64,000 nt of DNA. It comes from Brassica napus (lineage: Eukaryota; Streptophyta; Magnoliopsida; Brassicales; Brassicaceae). Each line of letters opens with the position of its first letter. Position 1 is the first letter of the stretch. The notes below the pieces were generated by a model. The model was given only the letters and a program-made list of their open reading frames with translations. It had not been told where the DNA came from and did not search any database. Positions 29,722 through 39,295 of this stretch are shown one piece after another. Location: NCBI RefSeq assembly GCF_020379485.1, contig NW_026015144.1, positions 1 through 64,000 on the forward strand, read 5' to 3'. Both the position numbers and the translations under genes were made by a program.

Positions 29722-32700
29722 ATGGAATCAAACGACTTTAGCAGAGAGATGAAGACAAGATCAAGTTATCAAGTGAAGAAAGGGAGAGAAAACGAGTGGA
29801 TCTGGTCAGATTGGGTGAAAACAGTTTTTGGAAGCTGTGGGATTTGGAGTAATCAGATAAAGGAAGAACCTTTAAAGGAGTTGGTTATTTTTGAAGATGA
29901 AGCTGTTCAAGAGATCACTAGAAAGAGTGGGATTGAAGCAGCTAGTGAAGAAAGGTCCAAACCTGTGAAGGGCAGTGAGGACAAGAGAGTGATCTGTGAC
30001 TGGAAACAAGGAAAGGATGAGCTTTATCAGCTTGTGGGAAGGCTGAAAGAAGTGTGGCTGGAGCTTACAGCAAGGCCAGAGGTAATGCAAGAAAGGAGAG
30101 AACAAGATGTTATCTTTAACTTTCTTGTGAATGAGATGTGTGAGCTTGTTCAATACATTTGTGATGTGTGTGAGAAGAACAAGAAGTCAATTCAGTGGAA
30201 GGGTGTGACAAACTGTAAGAAGGGAAGGTTGAGAAAGCTTTCCAAAGTATGGTTCATGAGGAGAAAGGCTTGGAGGAAGGACAGTGAGTCTGGTTATCTG
30301 AGTGACAAGATGAGCTTGAAGATGATCAAGGAGGCTGCGCAACTAGTAGTGAGAGGAGAGTGTTCTTACTCAGCCTACATGGGTGAATCAGTAGAAGACA
30401 GTGTGGTGTTAAGAGAGCAGGAGAAAGAGGGTGGAGCTGATGATTGCATCACCAGGAAGGAGTGGAGAGTGTTCATGGAACATGTACAAGCTTTAGCAGC
30501 AAGCAAGAAACATGGTGTACAATCCGGAGCTCCTAAACCCATTGTGATTGATTCTGGAGCAAGCCATCATATGATCAGTGATAGGAGACTTATAAGTGAG
30601 ATCAAGGCTGCAACAGGGAGTGTTATGATAGCTAATGGTGCTATGATCCCAATAGAAGGAGTGGGAAAGCTCAAACTGTTTGAGAAGGACACAACTGCCT
30701 TCTACATGCCCCGGTTCACTTCAAATCTGTTATCTGTGAAGAAAGCTACCATTGATCTTGATTGTCAAGTAGTATTCAGACCTGATGAAGTGGAGTTTCA
30801 AGATTTGAAGACTGGGAGAGTTATTGGCAGAGGGGACAGCAAGAATCAGCTATACCATCTTCAAATGGCTAAGAATTCTAAACCCTTTGATTCTGTGTGC
30901 TTAAGTAGTGCTGTTGATAGGTGTGATAGTATGACTTGGCATGCTAGATTGGGACATCCTCATGCTCGTGCAATTGAATTGATCATGCCTAATATGTCAT
31001 TTAATCACTTAGAGTGTGAGGCTTGCATATTAGGAAAGCATTGTAGGACTGTGTTCCCAACTTCTGAGACTACTTATGAGCATTGTTTTGAATTGATCCA
31101 CTCGGATGTGTGGACATCTCCATGTGTGTCTAGGGACAGTCAAAAATACTTTGTGACATTCATTGATGAGAAGTCAAAGTATACTTGGCTCACATTGCTT
31201 CCATCTAAAGATAGGGTGTTAGAAGCTTTTATAAACTTCCAAGCTTATGTTACTAATCAGTACAATGCTACTGTGAAGGTACTGAGATCAGACAATGGAG
31301 GTGAATACATCAGTAATGCCTTCAAGAGTCATCTAGCCAAGCATGGGATTGTGCATCAGACTAGCTGCCCTTATACACCACAACAGAATGGTGTAGCTGA
31401 GAGGAAGAACAGGCACTTGATGGAGGTTGCTAGATCAATGATGTTTCATGCAAATGTCCCAAAACGTTTTTGGAGTGATGCTGTGCAGACTGCTTGCTAT
31501 CTCATCAACCGGGTTCCAACCAAGATATTGAAGAATCTGTCTCCATTTGAAGTGTTGAACAAGAGCAAACCTTTCATTGATCACCTACGTGTCTTTGGGT
31601 GTGTGTGCTATGTCATGGTTCCAGGAGAGCAGAGAAACAAGCTGGAGGCAAAGAGTACTAAGGCTATGTTCATTGGTTACTCTATCACTCAAAAGGGGTA
31701 CAAGTGCTATGATCCTGAAGCAAGGAGGGTGATGGTATCTAGAGAAGTGAAGTTTGTAGAAACAAAAGGGTATTATGAAGAAAAGAAGTGGGAGGATCTG
31801 AAGGATTTATCTCAAGCTCCCTCTAATAAGGCAACAATACTGAGAGTGTTGTTGGAGAAGCTAGGGATAGGTTTATCCCAGGATCAGGAACAAGGATGGA
31901 GAGAGCCTTCTAATCAGGCTGGAGAAGCTGGAAGGACAACTCCTCTTGATCATGAGAGGGGGAATGGATCTGAATCAGGTGAGCAAGAGCAAAACCAAGA
32001 AGATTCAGGTCATCATAATCAAGAGGATGGTGCTCAGTCTAGTGGAGATGGGCAAGGAGAGTCTCCTGGTTCAGGGGAGAGTGTGGCTCAGTCTACTGGT
32101 TCAGATGAGAGTGTGGCTCAGTCTACTGGTTCAGAGGAGAGTGGAGCTCAGTCTAGTGAAGGTGTGCAGCAAGAAGCACAAGAAGAAGAACAAGTTCAGG
32201 TTTTGCGGAGAAGCACAAGGATAAAGAGGGATGCTTCCAACTGGGTAAACACGAGAGTGTACTACAATGCTCAGGCTGTGGAGCATCCTTCTCAAGCCGT
32301 GTGTTCCTTTGCAGAATATCCAGAAGAGCACATGGTGTTTATGTGTAACGTGGATGAGAGTGAGATACCAAGATCTTATGAAGAAGCTATGAAGCACAAG
32401 GTTTGGAGAGATTCAGTAGGAGATGAAAGGGATGCAATGATCAGGAATGACACTTGGTATGAGAGTGAGTTACCTAGAGGGAAGAAGGCAGTTTCAAGCA
32501 GATGGATCTTCACCATCAAATATCTTGCAAATGGGGAGATAGATAGGCACAAGACCAGGCTGGTTGCAAGAGGATTTACACAGACTTATGGAGAAGATTA
32601 CATTGATACTTTTGCACCAGTGGCCAAGCTTCACACAATTCGAATTGTGTTATCCATTGCAACAAACTTGGAGTGGGATTTGTGGCAGATGGATGTGAAG

Positions 32701-32982
32701 AATGCTTTCCTGCAAGGTGAGCTAGAAGATGAGGTATATATGCTTCCTCCTCCTGGTCTTGAGCATCTAGTGAAGCCAGGAAATGTTTTGAGATTGAAGA
32801 AAGCTATATATGGGTTGAAGCAATCTCCTAGAGCCTGGTACAGGAAGCTGAGTACAACACTCAATGGGAGAGGGTTCAGGAAGTCTGAACTAGATCACAC
32901 ACTCTTCACACTGGTCGGACCATCAGGGATCATAGTGATTTTGGTGTATGTGGATGATTTGATTATCACAGGGATATTGTGA
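29722..32982 (+). CDS. Family-3 Gag-protease-integrase-RT polyprotein of element H (1086 aa, C-terminally deleted)
   Basis: Gag is about 270 residues against about 410 in J. WIWSDWVKTVFGSCGIWS (about 30-47) and VWLELTARP..ERREQDVIFNFL mark the UBN2-like domain. Where J has CDHCKKHGHKKSQC, H has the basic NCKKGRLRKLSKVWF, then MRRKAWRK, so three of four zinc ligands are missing. Protease VIDSGASHHM is at about 275-284. Integrase shows WHARLGHPH, CEACILGKHC, HSDVW, RSDNGGEY and QNGVAERKNRH. The linker has three near-identical SGSDESVAQS-type repeats (about 790-815). RT runs to VYVDDLIITG (about 1083), after which a deletion joins it out of frame to RNase H. It would yield a protease and integrase, but no complete RT. 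Confidence 0.9.
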   Translation: MESNDFSREMKTRSSYQVKKGRENEWIWSDWVKTVFGSCGIWSNQIKEEPLKELVIFEDEAVQEITRKSGIEAASEERSKPVKGSEDKRVICDWKQGKDELYQLVGRLKEVWLELTARPEVMQERREQDVIFNFLVNEMCELVQYICDVCEKNKKSIQWKGVTNCKKGRLRKLSKVWFMRRKAWRKDSESGYLSDKMSLKMIKEAAQLVVRGECSYSAYMGESVEDSVVLREQEKEGGADDCITRKEWRVFMEHVQALAASKKHGVQSGAPKPIVIDSGASHHMISDRRLISEIKAATGSVMIANGAMIPIEGVGKLKLFEKDTTAFYMPRFTSNLLSVKKATIDLDCQVVFRPDEVEFQDLKTGRVIGRGDSKNQLYHLQMAKNSKPFDSVCLSSAVDRCDSMTWHARLGHPHARAIELIMPNMSFNHLECEACILGKHCRTVFPTSETTYEHCFELIHSDVWTSPCVSRDSQKYFVTFIDEKSKYTWLTLLPSKDRVLEAFINFQAYVTNQYNATVKVLRSDNGGEYISNAFKSHLAKHGIVHQTSCPYTPQQNGVAERKNRHLMEVARSMMFHANVPKRFWSDAVQTACYLINRVPTKILKNLSPFEVLNKSKPFIDHLRVFGCVCYVMVPGEQRNKLEAKSTKAMFIGYSITQKGYKCYDPEARRVMVSREVKFVETKGYYEEKKWEDLKDLSQAPSNKATILRVLLEKLGIGLSQDQEQGWREPSNQAGEAGRTTPLDHERGNGSESGEQEQNQEDSGHHNQEDGAQSSGDGQGESPGSGESVAQSTGSDESVAQSTGSEESGAQSSEGVQQEAQEEEQVQVLRRSTRIKRDASNWVNTRVYYNAQAVEHPSQAVCSFAEYPEEHMVFMCNVDESEIPRSYEEAMKHKVWRDSVGDERDAMIRNDTWYESELPRGKKAVSSRWIFTIKYLANGEIDRHKTRLVARGFTQTYGEDYIDTFAPVAKLHTIRIVLSIATNLEWDLWQMDVKNAFLQGELEDEVYMLPPPGLEHLVKPGNVLRLKKAIYGLKQSPRAWYRKLSTTLNGRGFRKSELDHTLFTLVGPSGIIVILVYVDDLIITGIL

Positions 32983-33442
32983 TGCTGATTGGGCAGGAGA
33001 TAGAGTGGACAGGAGATCAACTACTGGGTATTGTACATTCATTGGAGGGAACTTGGTCACTTGGAAGAGTAAGAAGCAGAAGGTTATCTCCTGTTCAAGT
33101 GCTGAAGCTGAGTATAGAGCCATGTTGAAGCTGACAAACGAGTTGGTATGGATCAAGGGGATCTTGAAGCATTTGGAGATTGAGCAGAGTACTCCTATGA
33201 CAATGCATTGTGACAATCAAGCAGCTATCCACATTGCTTCTAACTCAGTCTTTCATGAGAGGACGAAGCATATAGAAGTGATTGCCACAAGGTGAGGCAG
33301 ATGATTATACTTGGAGTGATATTGCCATGTTATACAAGAAGTGAAGATCAGCTTGCAGATGGTTTACTAAGGCAGCGAGATTAAAGACAATGGAGTCCAT
33401 ACTATCAAGACTGGACTCATTGATCTTACTCCTAGGAGCTGA
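32971..33442 (+). pseudogene. RNase H remnant of element H
   Basis: After the deletion junction the sequence resumes at YCDADWAGD, continues with DRRSTTGYCTFIGG, KSKKQKVISCSSAEAEYRAM and HCDNQAAIHIA (open frame 33005-33295). It then shifts frame several times through one-base losses (near 33280, 33360 and 33405) before the final LGLIDL region. Most of these shifts fall in a zone where neighbouring copies also show only one-base indels. Confidence 0.85.
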
Positions 33443-33568
33443 GCCCCTTAACCATGGAGTCTCCACTCTTTTTCCCTCATCAAGGTTTATCCCATTGGGT
33501 TTTCCTTGGTGAGGTTTTTAATGAGGGAGGTCTTCATGGTTTCCAAGCTTGACTTTTTCTACATGGTC

Positions 33569-33583
33569 AAGCTTGAGGGGGAG
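33569..33583 (+). other. Polypurine tract of element H
   Basis: AAGCTTGAGGGGGAG directly before the 3' LTR. Confidence 0.9.
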
Positions 33584-34066
33584 TGTTGAGATGAGGTGAT
33601 GAAGAGTGATACATGGATAGAGGAAGAGTATTGGGGCAGATGGTAACTTTGGAGTTTACCACAGTAACTTTAGTTTTACTGTGGTAACTAAGTTAAAGGC
33701 TTAGGAAGTTACCTTGGATCACTTTGTGAGGAGAAGCACGCCCAAGAGGAGTATGGATAAGGGAGGAGCTGTTTGGATAAGGTCTGGTCATAGTTGGAAA
33801 GGTAAAGCTACTTTACAGCCTGTCCAAGCATGTGAAGCCTCTCAGCAGCCAGCTAGCCTTGACTTCAATGCTTTGAGTCCCATTTCGAAATCCCCTTTGT
33901 ATCAGCCTTATCTCTTCATTTATAACTTGTATCTGAGACATTAAATCAATTAATGGAGTTTTGAGTATTCTCTCTATTCTCTCTCTACTTATTCTCTTAA
34001 TCTCTTTAATCTTACACAAAACAATCTGATTGTTCTTAAACACACTCTAATACACAAAAGTGTATA
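33584..34066 (+). repeat. 3' LTR of element H (483 bp)
   Basis: Differs from the 5' LTR by four one-base deletions and no substitution by eye. It is followed by the AGTTG duplication. Confidence 0.94.
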
Positions 34067-34071
34067 AGTTG

Positions 34072-34352
34072 AGAGGGGGAGACCTCAAACCAGTTCCATG
34101 AAGAGGTGAAGCTGAGTTGTTGAGTGCGCAAAGTCTTGTGGAGTTGCTGCACCAGTTTAGGCCGTGATCCAGAACTTCTTGTGTCCAACCTCACTGGTTC
34201 TAAGGCACAAGAGTTCACTGGCCAATCCCTAGGCTTTGGAGAGCTCTACTCTTTTTCCCTTGCAAGGTTTTGTCCCAATGGGTTTTCCTTGTAAGGTTTT
34301 TAATGAGGGAGACTCTTCAGAGTTCCAGCTTGGCTTAGGATCTCCTAAAGTC
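34072..34352 (+). other. Non-coding interior of element G, last part, with the conserved 3' block
   Basis: Matches K 61440-61718. 34249-34309 is the conserved block (CTCTTTTTCCC, GCAAGG, CCCAATGGG, CCTTGTAAGG, TTTTTAATGAGG) shared with the coding families, although there is no coding sequence to select for it here. Confidence 0.8.
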
Positions 34353-34367
34353 AAGCTTGAGGGGGAG
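34353..34367 (+). other. Polypurine tract of element G
   Basis: AAGCTTGAGGGGGAG directly before the 3' LTR. Confidence 0.9.
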
Positions 34368-35330
34368 TGTTGAACTGAAGAGAAGATGGAGCTTGTACAG
34401 AATAGGGCAAGCTCTAGAAGATGTCTAGAAGAGTTCAATCAAGCTTCAGAAGTGTTCTGAAGGAGTTATCTTGTGAAGATAAGTCTAGGAAAGACTTAGA
34501 CTGATCATGTGGAGGCTTTGGAGGAGTTAAAGAGAAGATGGAAGTATGGTGCAAAGATAGGGCGTTCGGTACGGCCATGGTACGGCCTAGGGTGATCCAA
34601 GAAGGTGTAAGGGTTAACCATAGAAGGAAGTTGGATGAAGGCATAGGACGAGTGTACGGACCTCAAGGCCGTACAGCGTCCGTACATCCATCCGGTACAG
34701 CCATCACTCGGATCAGTCTTGATCAAGTTGTTGCAATGTGTGGGGCGCGGCAGGTTTGAATTAACAAGACGTTGAAGGCTTATGGAGGGAAGGAATATGC
34801 TGAGCATCTTGTATAGATAAGGAGCAAGCTGTAAAGTGAAAGCAAAAGCAAAAGGTAAAGGCAAAAGGAGAAGCATGTATCTGGTCACATAAGGAGCAAG
34901 ATACATTGGCGCCTTCAGTCTCCTTTTGCCTCAGTTTGAATCAACCACATTACAAGACAGCTGCCAAGACCAAAGACCAGCCTTATCTCATCCAGGCCGT
35001 CCATCATTCAAGTTAATATCAGCCCTAGGAATAGGTTTATGATATTGCAAAGTGTAGAGACATATATAAGCCAAGGATTGGCGATTGTAATAGACTAAGT
35101 GAGTTAGGGGGTTTCCCCTCTCCTTCTCTAATCTGAAACACCAATCTTCAGTCTCTTATTCTCTCAGTCTCTCTAGTCTCTTAAGTCTCTTAATCTCTCT
35201 GTTCTTAAGTCTCTTATACACTCTCACAAATCTCTCTTCCTAAATCACCTAGAACAAGCTCTAATCATTCTTCATTGAAGCTTATACACACACACATACT
35301 ACCAGAGTAGAGATCTCTTTAAAAATCATA
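34368..35330 (+). repeat. 3' LTR of element G (963 bp)
   Basis: Pairs with 23285-24250. Differences are one-base gains and losses, for example near 34402, 34687, 34729, 34741, 34769, 34948 and 34960. It is followed by the GGAGG duplication. Confidence 0.94.
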
Positions 35331-35335
35331 GGAGG

Positions 35336-35711
35336 TACAAGCTGTAAGAGGGGAAGGTTGAGAAAACTTTCTAAGGAGTGGTTAATGAAGAGAAGGGCAT
35401 GGAGAAAGGATAGCGAGTCTGAGCACTTAAGTGACAGGATGAGTGTAATCTTGAAGAGAATCAAGGATGTACTTCAGCAGATGGTTATAGGAGAGTGTTC
35501 ATACTCAGCTTACATGGGAGAGACAGTAGGAGACAGTGCGGATATGAGAGGAATGGATACCAAGAGGGCAGATGAGTGTGTGACAAAGAAGGAATGAGAT
35601 GAGTTGGTTAAGCATGTGTATGCTTTGGCTACGACCCGGAGTCTGGGTGCTCCTGCCAAAGCATCCACATCTAAACCCATCATCATTGACTCTGGAGCAA
35701 CACACCACATG
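35336..35711 (+). pseudogene. Gag C terminus of element F, between nested G and I
   Basis: Continues the frame broken at 23284. CKRGRLRKLSKEWLMKRRAW is the decayed, basic zinc-knuckle region, followed by DSESEHLSDRMS and GECSYSAYMGETVGDSADM, as in H. An in-frame TGA at 35596-35598 replaces the TGG (Trp) that H has at this place. After it the sequence reads to the protease motif DSGATHHM, where I inserted at ACATG. Without that stop the frame would reach protease. Confidence 0.82.
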
Positions 35712-36290
35712 TGTTGAGAAGAAGGCATTAGATGATGAGATGGATTGGTAATAAGAGAGTGAGGCTTAGGAGAGTAATGGGTTGGAGGAATGAGTTTGGG
35801 AGAGGCTAGGCCGTACAGGCCGTACCATGGCCGTACAGGCCGTACAAGAGTAGCTCGACCAAGATCACTACCTAAGGGAAGTTACTACACTCGGTTAACT
35901 TAAGAGGTAAAGGAGAAGTCTTACTGAGGCTTTACTGATGTTACCGCGTGGAGAGGATAAGGGAAGAGCTTATGACAGGCTGTCAGTAGCTGTGTAAAGG
36001 TAAAGGTGCTTTACCACAAGGAAGAGCTTAATTGGACAGTTTGAATTAAAGCAGAATCTTATCCCATGTAATAGTGTGATTTCTGAAACCCTTAACCTCG
36101 ACATGCCTCTCTATATATTGTAACATCTGATCATTAATAAAAACTTAGACAGTTCTGATTATACTTAGCCTCCATGGCGTTTCTCTTAGACTCTTGATCT
36201 AATCTCTTACTCTCTACACTCGTTTCGTCTCTAATCTCTCTCAAATCTATTCTAAACACTCAGATTACTCTTCATTACTCTAAAGTCATA
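35712..36290 (+). repeat. 5' LTR of element I (579 bp)
   Basis: Runs TGTTGAGAAGAAGG to CTAAAGTCATA. TATATA is near 36113. It differs from the 3' LTR by about seven small indels and no substitution. Confidence 0.93.
35811..35845 (+). promoter_or_regulatory. CCGTAC cluster in the 5' LTR of I (4 copies)
   Basis: CCGTAC starts at 35811, 35820, 35831 and 35840, spacing 9, 11 and 9 bp, 99 bp from the LTR start. The copy in the 3' LTR is at about 38815-38848. Confidence 0.5.
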
Positions 36291-36306
36291 TGGTATCAGA
36301 GCCAGG
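36291..36306 (+). other. Primer binding site of element I
   Basis: TGGTATCAGAGCCAGG after the LTR. Confidence 0.92.
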
Positions 36307-36349
36307 TTCGTGAGAATCTGAGTTCTTGTTGAGGTTTGTATCAAGACAA

Positions 36350-38575
36350 AGGATAGAAGCTAGGAGTACTAAGGCAATGTTTATTGGCTACTCTACAACT
36401 CAAAAGGGATACAAGTGTTATAATCCAGACACAAGAAGGGTGCTGGTATCAAGGGATGTGAAGTTTGTTTGAAGAGAGAGGATATTATGAGGAGCAAAAC
36501 AAAGAAGACTTGAAGGATCTTACCTCGGAGAGAGCCCTACTTTGCGGATCATCTTAGAAAGTATTGGAGTCAAGGTGAGAACAGATCAGCATAGATTTGG
36601 TAGTAACCCAGGATCTCACCACCACTGGTGGACGTTCAGAAACTCCCACTTCTGATCAGGGGGGGAAAGGAGTGAACCAGAGACAACTCAAGAGAGTAGT
36701 GGAGCATCTGGTACACATGATCAAGATGTGGAAGTAAGTGAACAGCAAGATGGAGCTGAAGCAAGTCAGCTAGGAGAAGAAGAGGCAGTTGAAGTGTCTA
36801 CTTCTGTACCACAAGAAAGTGGAGAAGAATCACAAGTGGAAGTGGAACAACCAGAAAACCAGCATTGAGAAAGAAGCACACGGATTAGGAGAGATGCTTC
36901 CAACTGGGTAGGTAAGCACGAGAGTGTACTACAATGCCCAGGCTGTGGAGCATCCTTCTCAAGCTGTGTGTTCCTTTGCTCAATACCCTGAAGAACATTG
37001 TGCTTTTAGGTAAACTTGGATGAGAACTACATACCAAGAAGCTATGAAGAGGCAATGATGGATAAAGAATGAAGGAATCAGTTGGAGTGAGGCAGGAGCT
37101 ATGATCAAGAATGATACATGGGTATGAGAGTGAGTTACCAAAAGGAAGAAGGGGGTGACTAGTAGATGGATCTTCACAATCAAGTATAAGGCTGATGGAA
37201 AGGTGGAGAGGAAGAAGTCAAGATTGGTTGCAAGAGGCTTTACTCAACTTATGGAGAAGATTACATTGAGACCTTTGCCCAGTAGCTAAACTTCACACAT
37301 CCGGATTGTCTTAAGCTTAGCTGTGAACCTTGGATGGGGCTTATGGCAAATGGATGTGAAGAATGCATTTCTACAAGAGAGCTGGAGGATGAAGTGTATA
37401 TGCATCCACCTCCAGGCTTGGAACACTTAGTGAAGAGAGGAATGTGTTGAGACTGAAGAAAGCTATCTATGGACTGAAGCAATCACCAAGAGCTTGGTAC
37501 AACAAGCTGAGTACCACTCTGAATGGCCGAGGCTTCAAGAAGTCTGAACTAGACCACACCCTCTTCACTCTCACTACTTCCTCAGGTATGATTGCACTCC
37601 TTGTGTATGTTGATGATATCATTATCACAGGAAGTGATAAGGAAGGTATCATAGCAACCAAGGAGTTTCTTAAATCCATGTTTGAGATTAAAGACTTGGG
37701 AGAAATGAAATACTTTCTTGGAATTGAGATATGTAGATCCAAGGAAGGTTTGTTCATGTCCCAAAGGAAGTATACACTTGATCTTTTGAAAGGTGCAGGT
37801 GCTTATGGAGGCAAGACAGCAAGGATGCCTATGGAGGATGGCTACAAAGTCCCACGAGAGGGGAGATTGAAGACAGCAAACCTTATCAGGATCCTAAACT
37901 CTATAGAAAGCTAGTTGGTAAATTGATTTACCTTACCATAACTAGACCTGACATTTGCTTTGCTGTGAATCAGGTGAGTCAACATATGCAAGTGCCTAAG
38001 GAACATCATTGGCGCATGGTGGAGAGGATCTTGATGTACCTCAACGGCTCACCTGATCAAGGAGTATGGATGGGTTGCAATGGGAGCACTGAAGTGGTTG
38101 GATACTGTGATGCGGATTGGGCTGGTGATAGAGCAGACAGGAGATCAACCACAGGCTATTGCACATTCATTGGAGGCAACTTGGTTACTTGGAAGAGTAA
38201 GAAGCAGAAGGTGGTGTCTTGCTCAAGTGCAGAGGCTGAGTATAGAGCTATGCTGAAGCTTACCAACGAGCTGGTGTGGATCAAAGGTATCTTGAAGCAT
38301 TTGGAGATTGATCAAGCCACGCCAATGACAATGCATTGTGATAACCAAGCTGCCATCCACATTGCCTCCACTCGGTGTTCCATGAGAGAACCAAGCACAT
38401 TGAAGTGGATTGCCACAAGGTGAGGCAGATGATCATCTTAGGAGTCATCCTGCCATGCTACACAAGAAGTGAAGATCAGTTGGCTGATGTGTTCACTAAG
38501 GCTGCGAGACAGAAGACAATGGAGTCCATTCACATCAGGTTGGGCCTCATTGATCTTGGGAAGAGAAGGAGCTGA
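36350..38575 (+). pseudogene. Truncated integrase end, RT and RNase H of element I
   Basis: Begins inside integrase (TKAMFIGYSTTQKGYKCYNP) directly after the leader, then linker and RT. From 36440 to 37440 the frame shifts repeatedly by single bases. 37444-37914 is open RT with LRLKKAIYGLKQSPRAWY and VYVDDIIITG. 37923-38423 gives YLTITRPDICFAVNQVSQHM and RNase H (YCDADWAGD, SSAEAEYRAM, HCDNQAAIHIA). 38375-38575 gives the end in another frame (DQLADVFTKA to LGKRRS). It cannot supply Gag or protease even if the shifts are artefacts. Confidence 0.88.
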
Positions 38576-38597
38576 TCCCCTTGGCTGTGAGGTCTTA

Positions 38598-38660
38598 CTC
38601 TTTTTCCCCTCATCAAGGTTTTGTCCCAATGGGTTTTCCTTGGTGAGGTTTTTAATGAGG
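38598..38660 (+). other. Conserved 3' untranslated block of element I
   Basis: CTCTTTTTCCCC, CAAGGTTTTGTCCCAATGGG, TTTTCCTTGGTGAGG and TTTTTAATGAGG, as in all other families here. Confidence 0.6.
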
Positions 38661-38700
38661 AAGATCTCTTGGCTATCCAAGCTTAGTCTTTCACAAAGCT

Positions 38701-38715
38701 AAGCTTGAGGGGGAG
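38701..38715 (+). other. Polypurine tract of element I
   Basis: AAGCTTGAGGGGGAG before the 3' LTR. Confidence 0.9.
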
Positions 38716-39290
38716 TGTTGAGAAGAAGGCATTAGATGATGAGATGGATTGGTAATAAGAGAGTGAGGCTTAGGAGAGTAATGGGTTGGAGGAATGAGTT
38801 TGGGAGAGGCTAGGCCGTACAGGCGTACCATGGCCGTACAGGCCGTACAAGAGTAGCTCGACCAAGATCACTACCTAAGGGAAGTTACTACACTCGGTTA
38901 ACTTAAGAGGTAAAGGAGAAGTCTTACTGAGGCTTTACTGATGTTACCGCGTGGAGGAGGATAAGGGAAGAGCTTATGACAGGCTGTCAGTAGCTGTGTA
39001 AAGGTAAAGGTGCTTTACACACAAGGAAGAGCTTAATTGGACAGTTTGAATTAAAGCAGAATCTTATCCATGTAATAGTGTGATTTCTGAACCCTTAACC
39101 TCGACATGCCTCTCTATATATTGTAACATCTGATCATTAATAAACTTAGACAGTTCTGATTATACTTAGCCTCCATGGCGTTTCTCTAGACTCTTGATCT
39201 AATCTCTTACTCTCTACACTCGTTTCGTCTCTAATCTCTCTCAAATCTATTCTAAACACTCAGATTACTCTTCATTACTCTAAAGTCATA
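38716..39290 (+). repeat. 3' LTR of element I (575 bp)
   Basis: Pairs with 35712-36290 and is followed by the ACATG duplication and the protease coding sequence of F. Confidence 0.93.
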
Positions 39291-39295
39291 ACATG

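Larger units (their letters stand above)
29079..34066 (+). mobile_element. Element H: family-3 copia element nested in G, internally deleted
   Basis: Target duplication AGTTG is at 29074-29078 and 34067-34071. LTRs are 29079-29565 and 33584-34066. The interior encodes Gag to reverse transcriptase in one frame of 1086 codons, then a deletion of about 470 bp against F removes the end of RT and start of RNase H (junction about 32970). H is the innermost layer of a satellite/F/G/H stack. LTR differences are four one-base deletions in the 3' copy. Confidence 0.95.
23285..35330 (+). mobile_element. Element G: non-autonomous family-4 LTR retrotransposon, nested in F
   Basis: Target duplication GGAGG flanks it at 23280-23284 and 35331-35335. 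LTRs are 23285-24250 and 34368-35330. The interior has a normal primer site and polypurine tract but no gag or pol frame. After removing the inverted solo LTR (27618-28655) and H (29079-34066) the interior is about 4.1 kb, the same as K. It fits the class of large non-autonomous elements mobilised by proteins of coding relatives. Its primer site, polypurine tract and 3' block match the coding families here, which are the obvious candidates (inference). Confidence 0.94.
35712..39290 (+). mobile_element. Element I: internally deleted family-2-like copia element nested in F
   Basis: Target duplication ACATG is at 35707-35711 and 39291-39295. LTRs are 35712-36290 and 38716-39290. The interior is only 2.4 kb: after the primer site and about 50 bp of leader it jumps to the end of integrase, so gag, protease and the integrase core are gone. 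The remaining RT and RNase H match J, with the same KRRS end, but the LTR is a different subfamily. The insertion splits the protease active-site codons of F. Confidence 0.94.

Noticed and set aside
34505..34906. Minus-strand frame of 133 codons and similar short frames across LTRs
   Set aside because: They are shadows of LTR sequence, not conserved between LTR copies because one-base indels break them.
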